A stretch of 54,624 bases of DNA. It comes from Anaerolineaceae bacterium (lineage in GTDB: Bacteria > Chloroflexota > Anaerolineae > Anaerolineales > Villigracilaceae). The position numbers and the translations under genes are program-made. The DNA is taken from the NCBI GenBank assembly GCA_009772985.1, contig WOUS01000013.1, positions 1 to 54,624 of the forward strand. The letters run 5' to 3'. Position 1 is the stretch's first letter. Each line of letters starts with the position of its first letter. Below the pieces are notes generated by a model, which ran no database searches, was not told where the DNA came from, and saw nothing but the letters and a program-made list of their open reading frames with translations. This document shows, in pieces, positions 24,588 through 35,496 of the stretch.

Positions 24588-26441
24588 ATGAAGAAAAACA
24601 TCCGCCTGAAAGCCCCGCCCCTGCGCCGCCTGCTGCTCGCTGGCACGGCGCTGCTCCTGCTCCTGCTGGAGTTGATCGCGCTCCTGCCCAAACTGACCAC
24701 CCCGCTGGAACGCGTCGAACTCGCCATGCGCGACACGCTGATGCGCGTGCGCGGGGCGCGGCCGACCGGCGGCGAGATCGTCATCGTGGCGATTGACGAC
24801 TTCACCTTCAACTGGACCGGCTACCAGTATCCCCTGCCGCGCGATTACTACGCCCAGATCGTGCAGGTTCTCAACGATTCAGGCGCGCGCGTGATCGGGC
24901 TGGACATCATGCTCTTCGAGGCCGGGTACGACGAGGGCGGCGACGACGCCCTGGCCGCCGCCCTGGCGCAGACTCCCAAATCGGTGGCGGTGATGCAAAT
25001 CTTCGAAGATCCTTTGCAGGGCACGGTCACGCTCAAACTGCCCCTCCCGGCCTACCGCGCAGCGCTGGACGGGATGGGCATCACCGAAGTCCTGCTGGAC
25101 GAGGACGCCATCGCCCGCAGCGTGCGCGCCTCCCACGCGTTCGGGGGCGAGCCATTCTACAACTGGGCCTTCCAGGTCGCCGCCCTGTCCATGGACGTGG
25201 AGCCGCCCATCCTGCAAGACTCCGTCCTGGTCTTCAACGGGGAGACCGTGCCGCTCATCGGCGAACGGCTGCTGATCAATTACGCCGGCCCGGCCGGAAC
25301 CTACCCGACCTATTCGGCGGCCAGAGTCGTCCTGGGCGATATTCCCGCCGAGGCCTTCCGCGGCAAAATCGTGCTGATCGGCGTCACCTCGCCGACCATC
25401 CCCGACCTCTACCCGACGCCGTTCTCGGCCAGCAACCGCACGCCCGGGGTCGAGATCATCGCCAACACCATCAGCACCATTATGAGCGGCGATTACCTAC
25501 GCCTGGCCCCGCCGTGGGTCAACCTGGTTCTTATCGTCGTGATGGCGCTCCTCGCCGGCCTGATCAACCGGTCGGGGCGGCCCGGCATCACGGTCGCGGT
25601 GCTGGGCGGGGCGATGGCGCTCTACGCCGTGATCGTCTACCTCGTCTTCGCGCAGGCGCGCTGGGTCCTGCCGTTCACCAGTCCCGAACTGATGCTCTTC
25701 CTCGGCGTCGTCCTGCCCACGCTCGAACAGGCCGTCTCGCAGGAACTGGAAAAACGCCGCGTGCGCGGGCTGTTCACCCGCTTCATCTCCCCCGAAATGG
25801 TGGACCAACTGCTCGCCACACAGGACATCAACTCGCTGAACAAGCGCACCAACCTGACCATCCTCTTCTCCGACATCCGCGGCTTCACCACCCTTTCCGA
25901 AAAACTCACTCCAGACGAAGTGGTGGCCCTGCTCAACCCCTACCTCGAAGTGATGACCGACGTGGTCCACCAGCACGGCGGGACGGTGGACAAATACGAA
26001 GGCGACGCCATCGTGGCCTTCTTCGGCGAACCGGTGCCGTACGCCGACCACGCCTTGCGCGCCGCCCGCGCCGCGGTCGGGATGCGCACCGCCCTGACCG
26101 GCCTGAAGGAGCGCTGGAAAACCGAAGGCATCCTGCCAGAACGCTTCGAGATCGGCATCGGCCTGAACACCGGCGACGTGTTCGTCGGCCTGCTCGGTTC
26201 GGCCCAGCGCATCAACTACACCGTCATCGGCGACACCGCCAACCTGGCCGCCCGCCTGCAGGACCTGACCAAGGTCTACGCCTGGCCGATCATCATCAGC
26301 GAAAGCACCGCCAATGCAATCAAGGATGAGTTCGACGTGGAGTTCGTCGAAGCCGCCATGGTCAAAGGCAAGAGCGAACCAGTGAAGATCTACAAAGTGC
26401 TCGGCATCAAGGGCGAACGCATCGGCCCGATGGAAACATGA
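24588..26441 (+). CDS. CHASE2-domain class III adenylate cyclase
   Basis: A 617-residue membrane protein: a signal-anchor helix, an extracytoplasmic CHASE2 sensor (about residues 40-300, GLDIMLFEAGYDEGGDDALAAAL), three transmembrane helices (about 305-385) and a class III cyclase domain. Metal ligands are in LFSDIRGFTTLSEKL and KYEGDAIVAFFGE; the Lys of DKYEGD and Asp of VIGDTANLAARL fit ATP rather than GTP as substrate. It should make cAMP in response to an outside signal. The stop overlaps the next gene as ATGA, so the pair is co-translated. Confidence 0.9.
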   Translation: MKKNIRLKAPPLRRLLLAGTALLLLLLELIALLPKLTTPLERVELAMRDTLMRVRGARPTGGEIVIVAIDDFTFNWTGYQYPLPRDYYAQIVQVLNDSGARVIGLDIMLFEAGYDEGGDDALAAALAQTPKSVAVMQIFEDPLQGTVTLKLPLPAYRAALDGMGITEVLLDEDAIARSVRASHAFGGEPFYNWAFQVAALSMDVEPPILQDSVLVFNGETVPLIGERLLINYAGPAGTYPTYSAARVVLGDIPAEAFRGKIVLIGVTSPTIPDLYPTPFSASNRTPGVEIIANTISTIMSGDYLRLAPPWVNLVLIVVMALLAGLINRSGRPGITVAVLGGAMALYAVIVYLVFAQARWVLPFTSPELMLFLGVVLPTLEQAVSQELEKRRVRGLFTRFISPEMVDQLLATQDINSLNKRTNLTILFSDIRGFTTLSEKLTPDEVVALLNPYLEVMTDVVHQHGGTVDKYEGDAIVAFFGEPVPYADHALRAARAAVGMRTALTGLKERWKTEGILPERFEIGIGLNTGDVFVGLLGSAQRINYTVIGDTANLAARLQDLTKVYAWPIIISESTANAIKDEFDVEFVEAAMVKGKSEPVKIYKVLGIKGERIGPMET

Positions 26442-28618
26442 TCCGCCTGCGGTCTCTCATTCTCCCGCTCCTGCTCGCCGCCATCGTTTTGCTCCTGCCG
26501 GCCGCCGCCTGCGCGGCCGCGCCCGTCCGCGCCTCCTCCCCGTGGACAGCAGACGACTTACGTCTTCTCGACCCGGCGGGCGACGCCGCCACTCCTGCCA
26601 CCGACCTGCTCGCCGTCTACGTCCGCACGACCGGCCAGGAACTCCAGATTCGCGTCGACCTGCTCAACCTCTCCTTCGACAGCGAATACAAACTCGGCGT
26701 TTTCATCTTCGAACGCGACAAAGTCTCTCCCCCTCTCGGCGTATTTATTGAACCCGGCAAAGTGCCGCGGGTATTCGACCATGCCACGTCCCAGTGGAGC
26801 ACGATCCAGGCACGCGTTGTGCGCGATCCCTGGCTGGACACGATCACAATAAGTTTCAACCGCAATTTACTGGCAGACCGGATCCTTGTCTCCGTCGGCA
26901 CGTTCCTGCCTTCCGAAGCGCCGGCGGACCTTCAGCCTTTCCTGACCTACCAGCCGGATACGGTCCAGAACAGCACCGGCCTGCTCGGCCTCGACGACCC
27001 GCCTCCCTCCACCCGCGCCCCCGCCCTCATCGCCTTCACCGATTCCTTCCCGGCCGCCACCCCCGCCCAGGCCCTGCGCCGCTGGGACGGGGCGCACACC
27101 GGTCCCACCGGCGAGCGTCACGGCCTCAGGCACGTGCTGGGCGCCGCCCGCGCCAACAGCATCCCCATCGTCCTGCTCGACCTGAAGACCCCCTCCAGCC
27201 TGGCCGCGCTCGATTTTCTCGGCGTGACCGGCGACCTGCGCCAGATGACGAAGGACGGACTGCTGCTCCTGCCCGACGCCGCGTACGGCGAACCGGCGGA
27301 AGTTTCCCTGGACCTCAGCCGCCGCGCCGCCGACGGGTTCGGCCTGCCGCGCAGTCCCTTCGTCTACGCGGCTTCCGGGGACCTCATACCTGGCGCGCGT
27401 TTCCAGTTCGTCTCCCTGCCCGACGCCTCCCGCCTCTCCCGCTCCGGCGGGACGCGGCTCATCCCGCTCCCCGCGGTGACTGCCGACCCGCAGGCTGCCG
27501 CCGACGGTCCGTCCCTCGCCGTGCGCCGCGCGCTGATGGACGCCGCGCTGTCATCCGACCCGGCGGACCTGGTGACGCTGGGCGGGAGTTTGCCTAATTC
27601 CACCTGGGGCCAGGCCGACATAGCCGCGGCAACCTTCGAGTGGCTGGCCGCGCACCCGTGGGTCCACGTGCTGGATGCTGACGACTTGAAGAGTTTCCCC
27701 ATCGGCGCGGACGACCTGCCGACCATTTCCCCCGCCCCGGCCAGCGCCGACATTTTCCTCCCCGGCCTGCAAGCCGCGCCCGACAACGCGATCACCGACT
27801 CGGCCTGGCAGGCGTATTTCATGCTGACCGCGCCCACCTCTGATGAAAATCTGCGCGCCCTGCGGCTGAACTATCTCGGCCAGGTCGGCACGCTGACAGC
27901 CGCCAGCCTTTGGGCGGACGATCCGTTCAGCCAGTACGATTGCTCCGCCGATACCGACCACGACCTCCAGCCGGAGTGCATTCTGGCAAACGATTCTTAT
28001 TTCGCCGTCATCGAGACGAACGGGGCGCGGCTGACCCATCTCTTTTACGGCGAACACCAACTGGTCGGGCCGACCGCGCAGTTCGCCGTCGGCCTGAGCG
28101 ACCCGTCTACGTGGAATGTTTCACTGGGCGACGCCGCCGACCCCGGCCAGGTGATGGGCGCATTCTTCGACGAGACGCAGACGTACCAGCCTTATTCCGT
28201 TTCCTGGCCCGCGCCCGGCACGCTCGCCCTCACCAGCGCGGACGGGGGACGCGTCAAGACCTTCCGGCTGACGGAGGCCGGGCTGGAGGCGGCGTACCAG
28301 GCCGACGGTCCGGTCAGCACGCGCATCCCGCTGGCAGTGGACCCGCAACTATTCTTCGCCGGCCCCGTCGAATACCTCGCCGCGCTCTCGCCCGGTTCGT
28401 GGACGTGGGGGCCGGGTAACGGGACCCGGGTCCGGGTCCGCACCGACGCGGCGCTCGCTGCGCTCGCGGCGGAGGGGTTCACCGTCTCGATCCCACTCCT
28501 CGGCCTGCCCGAAAACCCGGACCTGGACTATCCCGCCGGGCATTATTATCCCTTCCCGCTCTCGGTGGCCGTCATCCGCTCCGGCGGGAGTTTCCGTGTG
28601 CAGATTGGCATCCCGTGA
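26438..28618 (+). CDS. Large secreted protein of unknown function
   Basis: A 726-residue protein with an N-terminal signal peptide (LLLAAIVLLLPAAACAAAPVRA) and no family I can name. The mature part is rich in acidic residues and Ala, with beta-sandwich-like stretches (LDLLNLSFDSEYKLGVFIF) and later parts suggesting a carbohydrate- or lipid-handling fold, but nothing decisive. It overlaps the CHASE2 cyclase, so it is probably its operon partner, for example a periplasmic ligand processor. That is inference from position only. Confidence 0.7.
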   Translation: MIRLRSLILPLLLAAIVLLLPAAACAAAPVRASSPWTADDLRLLDPAGDAATPATDLLAVYVRTTGQELQIRVDLLNLSFDSEYKLGVFIFERDKVSPPLGVFIEPGKVPRVFDHATSQWSTIQARVVRDPWLDTITISFNRNLLADRILVSVGTFLPSEAPADLQPFLTYQPDTVQNSTGLLGLDDPPPSTRAPALIAFTDSFPAATPAQALRRWDGAHTGPTGERHGLRHVLGAARANSIPIVLLDLKTPSSLAALDFLGVTGDLRQMTKDGLLLLPDAAYGEPAEVSLDLSRRAADGFGLPRSPFVYAASGDLIPGARFQFVSLPDASRLSRSGGTRLIPLPAVTADPQAAADGPSLAVRRALMDAALSSDPADLVTLGGSLPNSTWGQADIAAATFEWLAAHPWVHVLDADDLKSFPIGADDLPTISPAPASADIFLPGLQAAPDNAITDSAWQAYFMLTAPTSDENLRALRLNYLGQVGTLTAASLWADDPFSQYDCSADTDHDLQPECILANDSYFAVIETNGARLTHLFYGEHQLVGPTAQFAVGLSDPSTWNVSLGDAADPGQVMGAFFDETQTYQPYSVSWPAPGTLALTSADGGRVKTFRLTEAGLEAAYQADGPVSTRIPLAVDPQLFFAGPVEYLAALSPGSWTWGPGNGTRVRVRTDAALAALAAEGFTVSIPLLGLPENPDLDYPAGHYYPFPLSVAVIRSGGSFRVQIGIP

Positions 28619-28681
28619 CGAATTGCGTGAAACATCCTTTTATGGTAAAGTTTGCACACAATTCGTTTTCCTGAGGAACCC

Positions 28682-29302
28682 ATGACCCAAAGCAAGATCC
28701 CCGATATCATCATCAGCCGCCTGCCGATCTACCTGCGGGCGCTGCGTCACATGCAAGGGCAGGGCAAGCAGACGACCTCTTCGCAGGAACTGGGCGAGTG
28801 GGTCGGCGTGTCGGCGGCGCAAATCCGCAAGGACCTTTCGCAGTTCGGCGAATTCGGCAAGCAGGGCACGGGCTATAACATCGCCTTCCTGATCAAGAAA
28901 CTGAACGAGATCATGCACATTGACCGCGTCTGGGACGTGGCGGTGGTGGGGATGGGCGACATGGGTCACGCCATTGCGCGCTACCAGGGCTTTGCCGACC
29001 GCGGCTTCCGGGTGGCGATGCTGTTCGACAGCGACCCGGCCAAGATCGGCGAGGAAATTGACGGGTTCGTCGTCCGCGACAGCGCGCAGATGGTCCCCGC
29101 CATCCAGCAGGCGGGCATCCGGATCGCGATGTTGTGCGTGCCGGCCAGCGCGGCGCAGGCGGTGGCCAACCAATTGGTGCAGGCGGGGGTGAAGGCCATC
29201 CTGAACTACGCGCCCATCAGCCTGACGGTCCCGCCGGGGGTGCGGGTGCAGTATCTCGACCCTTCCATTGGGCTGCAGAGGATGACGTATTACCTGGAGT
29301 AA
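28682..29302 (+). CDS. rex: Redox-sensing transcriptional repressor Rex
   Basis: A 206-residue Rex protein: a winged-helix domain (SSQELGEWVGVSAAQIRKDLSQFGEFGKQGTGY) followed by a Rossmann NAD(H)-binding domain (VVGMGDMGHA) and the C-terminal LNYAPI / QYLDPSIGLQRM swap region. Rex senses the NADH/NAD ratio and represses respiratory and fermentative genes. I chose 28682, with GAGG eight bases upstream, over the start ten codons earlier. An imperfect inverted repeat (CGAATTGCGTGAAAC / GTTTGCACACAATTCG) flanks the candidate -10 box and might be an autoregulatory site, although it is not a canonical Rex box. Confidence 0.95.
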   Translation: MTQSKIPDIIISRLPIYLRALRHMQGQGKQTTSSQELGEWVGVSAAQIRKDLSQFGEFGKQGTGYNIAFLIKKLNEIMHIDRVWDVAVVGMGDMGHAIARYQGFADRGFRVAMLFDSDPAKIGEEIDGFVVRDSAQMVPAIQQAGIRIAMLCVPASAAQAVANQLVQAGVKAILNYAPISLTVPPGVRVQYLDPSIGLQRMTYYLE

Positions 29303-29415
29303 AAACCGGCCACGAATTTCACGAATAGCGCGAATTTTTCTTGGGCTTCGTAAAATTCGCGTCCTGCGCGGCAATGCGTGAACAGCGCCCGAGCAGGAGA
29401 CTGCCAAAAAACGAC

Positions 29416-29442
29416 CCGGCGTCCTTTTCGGACGCCGGTTTT
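29416..29442. terminator. Bidirectional terminator between rex and the atp operon
   Basis: CCGGCGTCC (29416-29424) pairs with GGACGCCGG (29430-29438). A T run follows on the plus strand and an A run precedes, so it serves rex from the left and mreB from the right. An ACGAATT-type repeat (29305-29335) lies upstream. Confidence 0.88.
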
Positions 29443-29463
29443 ATTTTCTGCTGAATTCGTTCG

Positions 29464-30483
29464 CTAAACAGGCGGGAGGTTGCGCTTGAGCACGGCATAC
29501 ATCCCGAACGCCCTGGCCGCGCCTTCGGCCACGCAGGTGGTGGGATTGTCCACCAGGTAGGCCGGGATGCCGAGCGCCTTGGTGAGCAGTCTGTCCATGC
29601 CGCGCAGGAGCGCGCCGCCCCCGCACAACGCCACGCCGCGGTCAATGATATCCGAGACCAGTTCGGGCGGGGTCTTCTCGAGCACGTGGCGGCAGGTTTC
29701 GATGACCAGCCTGAGCGGTTCCTCGAGCGCCTCAACCACCTCGCCGGTGGTCAGCGTGACCGGACGCGGCAGGCCGCTGACCTGGTCCTGCCCCTGGACT
29801 TCGAGACTCTCCTCCCGGTCCTGCGGCACAGCGGCGCCAATCTTGACCTTCAACTGCTCCGCCGCCGCCTGGCTGATGACCACCCCGTACTTGCGCCGCA
29901 CGTAGGCGGCAATGGCCTCGTCCAGTTGCAGGCCGCCGGAACGCAGCGTTTCGGCGGAGACGATGCTGTACATGGAGATGACCGCCGCCTGGGTTGCGCC
30001 GCCGCCGAGGCAGATGACCATGTTCCCGGAGGGCGAACCGATCGGCAGTCCCACCCCCAGCGCGGCGGCCATGGGCTGCTGGATCAGGTAGGCGTCGCGG
30101 CAGCCCGCCTGGAGCGCCGCCTCGTGGACGGCGCGCGATTCCACGCTAGTCACGCCGTAAGGCACGGAAACCATGGCACGCGGGCGGAAGAAGCGCATCG
30201 GTCCGCTGACGCGCTGCAGGAGGTAGTGGAGCAGCGCTTCGGTGATATCGTAATCGGCCACCACGCCCATTTGGAGGGGATGGGCAACTTCGATGTCCTC
30301 CGGCAAAACGCGGCCCTGCATGTCGCGGGCGGCCTTGCCGAATTCGACGATCTTCTGTTCTGCGATGATCAGCGCGACGACGGTCGGCTCATCCACCAGC
30401 ACGCCGGTGTTGTCGGCAATGCGGGTCTGGATGGTGCCCAGGTCAATCCCCAGTTCCTTTGAAACGGAAAGCACGGAAGGCAT
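29464..30483 (-). CDS. mreB: MreB-like actin homologue, degenerate active site
   Basis: A 339-residue MreB-family actin homologue, aligned end to end with E. coli MreB by memory. Kept are GIDLGT (Asp14), PYGVTSVESRA, CGGGALLRGMDRLL and PTTCVAEGA. Changed are the catalytic acids: the usual EEP before MAAAIG is QQP (135-137), the Asp of VDIGGG is Cys158, the GGGTTE Glu is Gln165 and IGGD is SGGL. In MreB these residues drive ATP hydrolysis, so this protein probably binds but does not turn over ATP. It starts four bases after the atpC stop, so it is the last gene of the ATP synthase operon. Confidence 0.9.
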   Translation of the reverse strand: MPSVLSVSKELGIDLGTIQTRIADNTGVLVDEPTVVALIIAEQKIVEFGKAARDMQGRVLPEDIEVAHPLQMGVVADYDITEALLHYLLQRVSGPMRFFRPRAMVSVPYGVTSVESRAVHEAALQAGCRDAYLIQQPMAAALGVGLPIGSPSGNMVICLGGGATQAAVISMYSIVSAETLRSGGLQLDEAIAAYVRRKYGVVISQAAAEQLKVKIGAAVPQDREESLEVQGQDQVSGLPRPVTLTTGEVVEALEEPLRLVIETCRHVLEKTPPELVSDIIDRGVALCGGGALLRGMDRLLTKALGIPAYLVDNPTTCVAEGAARAFGMYAVLKRNLPPV

Positions 30484-30487
30484 TGGA

Positions 30488-30937
30488 TTACCTCGTTTCG
30501 TCGCCGGGACGGGGCGGGCGCGGCGCGCCGCGCCGGTAACGCCGGACGGCGTCCAGGCGCAGGTTGGAGCGGCGCAGGGCGGCTTCCATCGCCAGGTAGG
30601 AATCGGTATCGGGCGGGGGACCTTTGGCCAGCGCTTCCTCGGCGCGTTTGCGCGCCGCTTCGGCGCGGTTCACGTCAATCTCGTCCACGTTTTCGGCCGC
30701 GTCGGCCAGCACGGTGATGATCTCCGGCTGGATCTCAGCCACGCCGCCGGCGACCGCAAAGACCGACTCCTGTCCCTGCGCGCGCACGCGGACAATGCCG
30801 AACTTGAGCGTGGTCAGGAGCGGCGCGTGGTTGGGCAGGATGCCCATCTCACCCTCCGCGCCCGGCAGCAGCACCATGTCGGCGTCGCCTTCGTACACCA
30901 TGCGGTCCTGCGAAACAATTTCACAACGAATGGGCAT
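30488..30937 (-). CDS. atpC: ATP synthase F1 epsilon subunit
   Basis: A 149-residue epsilon subunit: the N-terminal beta-sandwich (CEIVSQDRMVYEGDADMVLLPGAEGEMGILPNHAPLLT) is complete and a C-terminal helical part rich in Arg and Glu follows (RAEAARKRAEEALAKG). The C-terminal tail (RRYRRGAPRPPRPGDETR) is longer and more basic than usual. It acts as the rotor foot of F1 and as inhibitor. It lies between atpD and mreB, with a repeat block of 83 bases before it. Confidence 0.95.
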   Translation of the reverse strand: MPIRCEIVSQDRMVYEGDADMVLLPGAEGEMGILPNHAPLLTTLKFGIVRVRAQGQESVFAVAGGVAEIQPEIITVLADAAENVDEIDVNRAEAARKRAEEALAKGPPPDTDSYLAMEAALRRSNLRLDAVRRYRRGAPRPPRPGDETR

Positions 30938-30943
30938 ATTTTT

Positions 30944-31018
30944 TCCGTTTGCACGTTTTCAAGTTGGCATGTTTACAGGTTCAACGTTTGCAGCGTGTAA
31001 ACTTGCGAACTTGTCAAC
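30944..31018. repeat. ACGTTTGC-type repeat inside the atp operon
   Basis: Units such as CGTTTGCACG, CAAGTTGGCATG and TGTAAACTTGC face each other between atpC and atpD. The atpD stop comes just after. It is the same family as the block at 11259 and that inside the radical SAM gene. Confidence 0.75.
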
Positions 31019-31020
31019 GA

Positions 31021-33341
<2,321 letters not shown>

Positions 33342-33385
33342 TCCTTATTCCTGATTCCTGGTTGCCTGATTACCTGCTTATTGCC
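33342..33385. repeat. TGATTCC heptamer repeat between atpA and atpG
   Basis: TTATTCC TGATTCC TGGTTGCC TGATTACC units. The atpA stop (TAA) lies inside the block. The family is that of 8674-8770. Confidence 0.7.
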
Positions 33386-35042
33386 AGCTCGTCTTGAAGG
33401 CTTCGAGGGCCTCGCGCAGTTTCTTTTCGGTCTCGGGGGCGATCAGTTTCTTCGCGGCGATATCCTTCCCGAGGTCGGGGTGCGAGGCGGACAGGTAGCG
33501 GATCACGTCCGTTTCCCATTTCTTCATGCGGTCCACCGGCACATTATCGGCAAAACCCTGCGTCCCGGCGAAGAGCACGATGACCTGGTTTTCCAGCGAC
33601 ATCGGCTCGTACTGGGACTGTTTCAGGATTTCCTGCATGCGCTGGCCGCGGGTCAACTGCGATTGGGTGGACTTGTCGAGGTCGGAGGCCATCAGGGCGA
33701 AGGCCGCCAGTTCACGGTAGGCCGCCATGTCGAGGCGCAGTTTCCCGGCCACCTGCTTCATGGCCTTGGTCTGCGCCGCGCCGCCCACGCGCGAGACCGA
33801 GATGCCCACATCCACCGCCGGGCGGATGCCGGCGTTGAACAGGTTGTTGACCAGGTAGATCTGCCCGTCCGTGATGGAGATGACGTTGGTGGGGATGTAC
33901 GCCGAAACGTCGCCAAGCAGGGTCTCGATGATGGGGAGCGCTGTCAGCGAGCCGCCGGTTCCCTTGACCTTGACCACTTTGTGGTTGTCGGGATTCTTCA
34001 GGGCTTTGAGCGCCTCCCCGGCGTCGTGGCCGGATCGAGGTCCGGTAAAGACCGTGCCGTTGACCGCGTCCTTCTCCTCGGCCTCCGCCGCGGCGAAGTC
34101 CTGCTTGACGATGACGTACTTGTTCGCCAGGCGGACGGCGCGTTCGAGCAGGCGGGAGTGGAGGTAGAAGATGTCGCCGGGGTAAGCCTCGCGTCCCGGC
34201 GGGCGGCGCAGGAGCAGGGACACCTGGCGGTAAGCCCAGGCGTGCTTGGAGAGGTCGTCGTAGATGACCAGGGCGTCGCGCCCGCTTTCCATGAATTCCT
34301 CGCCAATGGCGGCCCCGGCGTAAGGAGCAATGTATTGGAGGGCGGCGGCTTCGTCGGCGGCGGCAACCACGACGATGGTGTGTTCCATTGCGCCGCAGCG
34401 TTCGAGCAGGGCCACCGTGCGGGCAACCGCGGCTTTCTTCTGGCCGATTGCCACGTAGATGCAGATGAGGTCTTTGCCCTTCTGGTTGATGATGGTATCA
34501 ATCGCGATGGCTGTCTTGCCGGTCTGGCGGTCGCCGATGATGAGTTCGCGTTGGCCGCGGCCAATCGGGATCATAGAGTCGATGGCCTTGATGCCGGTCT
34601 GGACGGGGGTGTCCACGTCCTGGCGTTCGACCACGCCCGCCGCGATGCGCTCAATGGGGCGGTAGCCGCTGGCCTGGATGGGGCCTTTGCCGTCCACCGG
34701 CTCGCCCAGGGCATTGACCACGCGTCCGATCATGCCAGCGCCCACCGGGACGGAGGCGATGCGGTCCGTGGCGCGCACGGTCATGCCCTCGGCGATTTCG
34801 GAATACTCGCCCATGATGATGACGCCGACGGCTTTCTTCTCGAGGTTGAAGGCAATGCCCATCACGCCGTTCTGGAACTGCACCAGTTCCTGCGACTTGA
34901 CGTTCGCCAGCCCGGCAACGCGGGCAATGCCGTCGCCGGCATCCAGCACGGTGCCGACGTCGCTGATGCCCATCTCCGGCTGGTAGGATTCGATTTGTTT
35001 TTGAAGATCGCTGGTGATTTGCTTGATCAGGTCAGCCATCAT
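33378..35042 (-). CDS. atpA: ATP synthase F1 alpha subunit with an insertion
   Basis: A 554-residue alpha subunit, about 50 longer than the typical 500-510. The P-loop GDRQTGKT is at 170-177. The extra stretch lies at about residues 309-361 (from KYVIVKQDF to KVVKVKGTG), before the conserved GGSLTALP, where most alpha subunits have only a few residues. Its start may be 35042 or one codon later; GGAGG precedes both. It is the first gene of an operon that lacks atpB, atpE, atpF and atpH; the gap upstream of it contains structured sequence instead. Confidence 0.97.
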   Translation of the reverse strand: MMADLIKQITSDLQKQIESYQPEMGISDVGTVLDAGDGIARVAGLANVKSQELVQFQNGVMGIAFNLEKKAVGVIIMGEYSEIAEGMTVRATDRIASVPVGAGMIGRVVNALGEPVDGKGPIQASGYRPIERIAAGVVERQDVDTPVQTGIKAIDSMIPIGRGQRELIIGDRQTGKTAIAIDTIINQKGKDLICIYVAIGQKKAAVARTVALLERCGAMEHTIVVVAAADEAAALQYIAPYAGAAIGEEFMESGRDALVIYDDLSKHAWAYRQVSLLLRRPPGREAYPGDIFYLHSRLLERAVRLANKYVIVKQDFAAAEAEEKDAVNGTVFTGPRSGHDAGEALKALKNPDNHKVVKVKGTGGSLTALPIIETLLGDVSAYIPTNVISITDGQIYLVNNLFNAGIRPAVDVGISVSRVGGAAQTKAMKQVAGKLRLDMAAYRELAAFALMASDLDKSTQSQLTRGQRMQEILKQSQYEPMSLENQVIVLFAGTQGFADNVPVDRMKKWETDVIRYLSASHPDLGKDIAAKKLIAPETEKKLREALEAFKTSWQ

Positions 35043-35106
35043 GCCTCCGCTGGGTATGTTTCGAACGGGTTCACACCGTTAAAACTCATTTTGATTTATA
35101 CATAAC

Positions 35107-35132
35107 TGCCCGGAGGAATTCCCATCCGGGCA
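35107..35132 (-). promoter_or_regulatory. Hairpin in the leader of atpA
   Basis: TGCCCGGA (35107-35114) pairs with TCCGGGCA (35125-35132) over a loop of 10. It lies 65 bases upstream of atpA and has no T run, so it is not a clear terminator. A regulatory role is possible. The gap 35043-35496 also holds the cloverleaf at 35283. Confidence 0.45.
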
Positions 35133-35282
35133 AGTCATGGGGTTTTGCCAGTTTCTCGGAATTTTACGAACCAGTTCATGCAGGGGAACGTCTCCACGAA
35201 AGAGGTGTTCTATCTTGTGATTTGCTTCCCGAAAGGCGATGCTAATCATACCTGAAAGAAGGTTGATTGTCCAGTTTGATTC

Positions 35283-35383
35283 GTGTGCACGCAAAGGTTG
35301 TCACCGCGGACTGCAAAATCTCCCGATTTTGCCCGAAGTCTGGAGACTTCGGAGTCCGTGCCTGACATGGTTTGCGTGCGCAC
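35283..35383. repeat. Cloverleaf-like inverted repeat
   Basis: An outer stem pairs GTGTGCACGCAAA (35283-35295) with TTTGCGTGCGCAC (35371-35383); a middle stem pairs CGGACT (35307-35312) with AGTCCG (35353-35358); two inner hairpins are GCAAAATC/GATTTTGC (35313-35332) and CGAAGTCT/AGACTTCG (35334-35351). The result is a four-arm-like junction in the intergenic region between atpA and the ATP-grasp gene. Confidence 0.7.
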
Positions 35384-35496
35384 TTTGATTCTCTGGCGCG
35401 GCTTCGCGCGGAAAATTTAATGGGATTTCCTCTTGTCAAGGCCGCAGATTGTTATATACTCCCAACCGCACAAATCTTCGAACGAGGTGAAAAATA

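Noticed and set aside
28619..28665. Rex-box in front of rex
   Set aside because: The imperfect inverted repeat does not match TTGTGAA-N4-TTCACAA, so it is not listed as a Rex operator.
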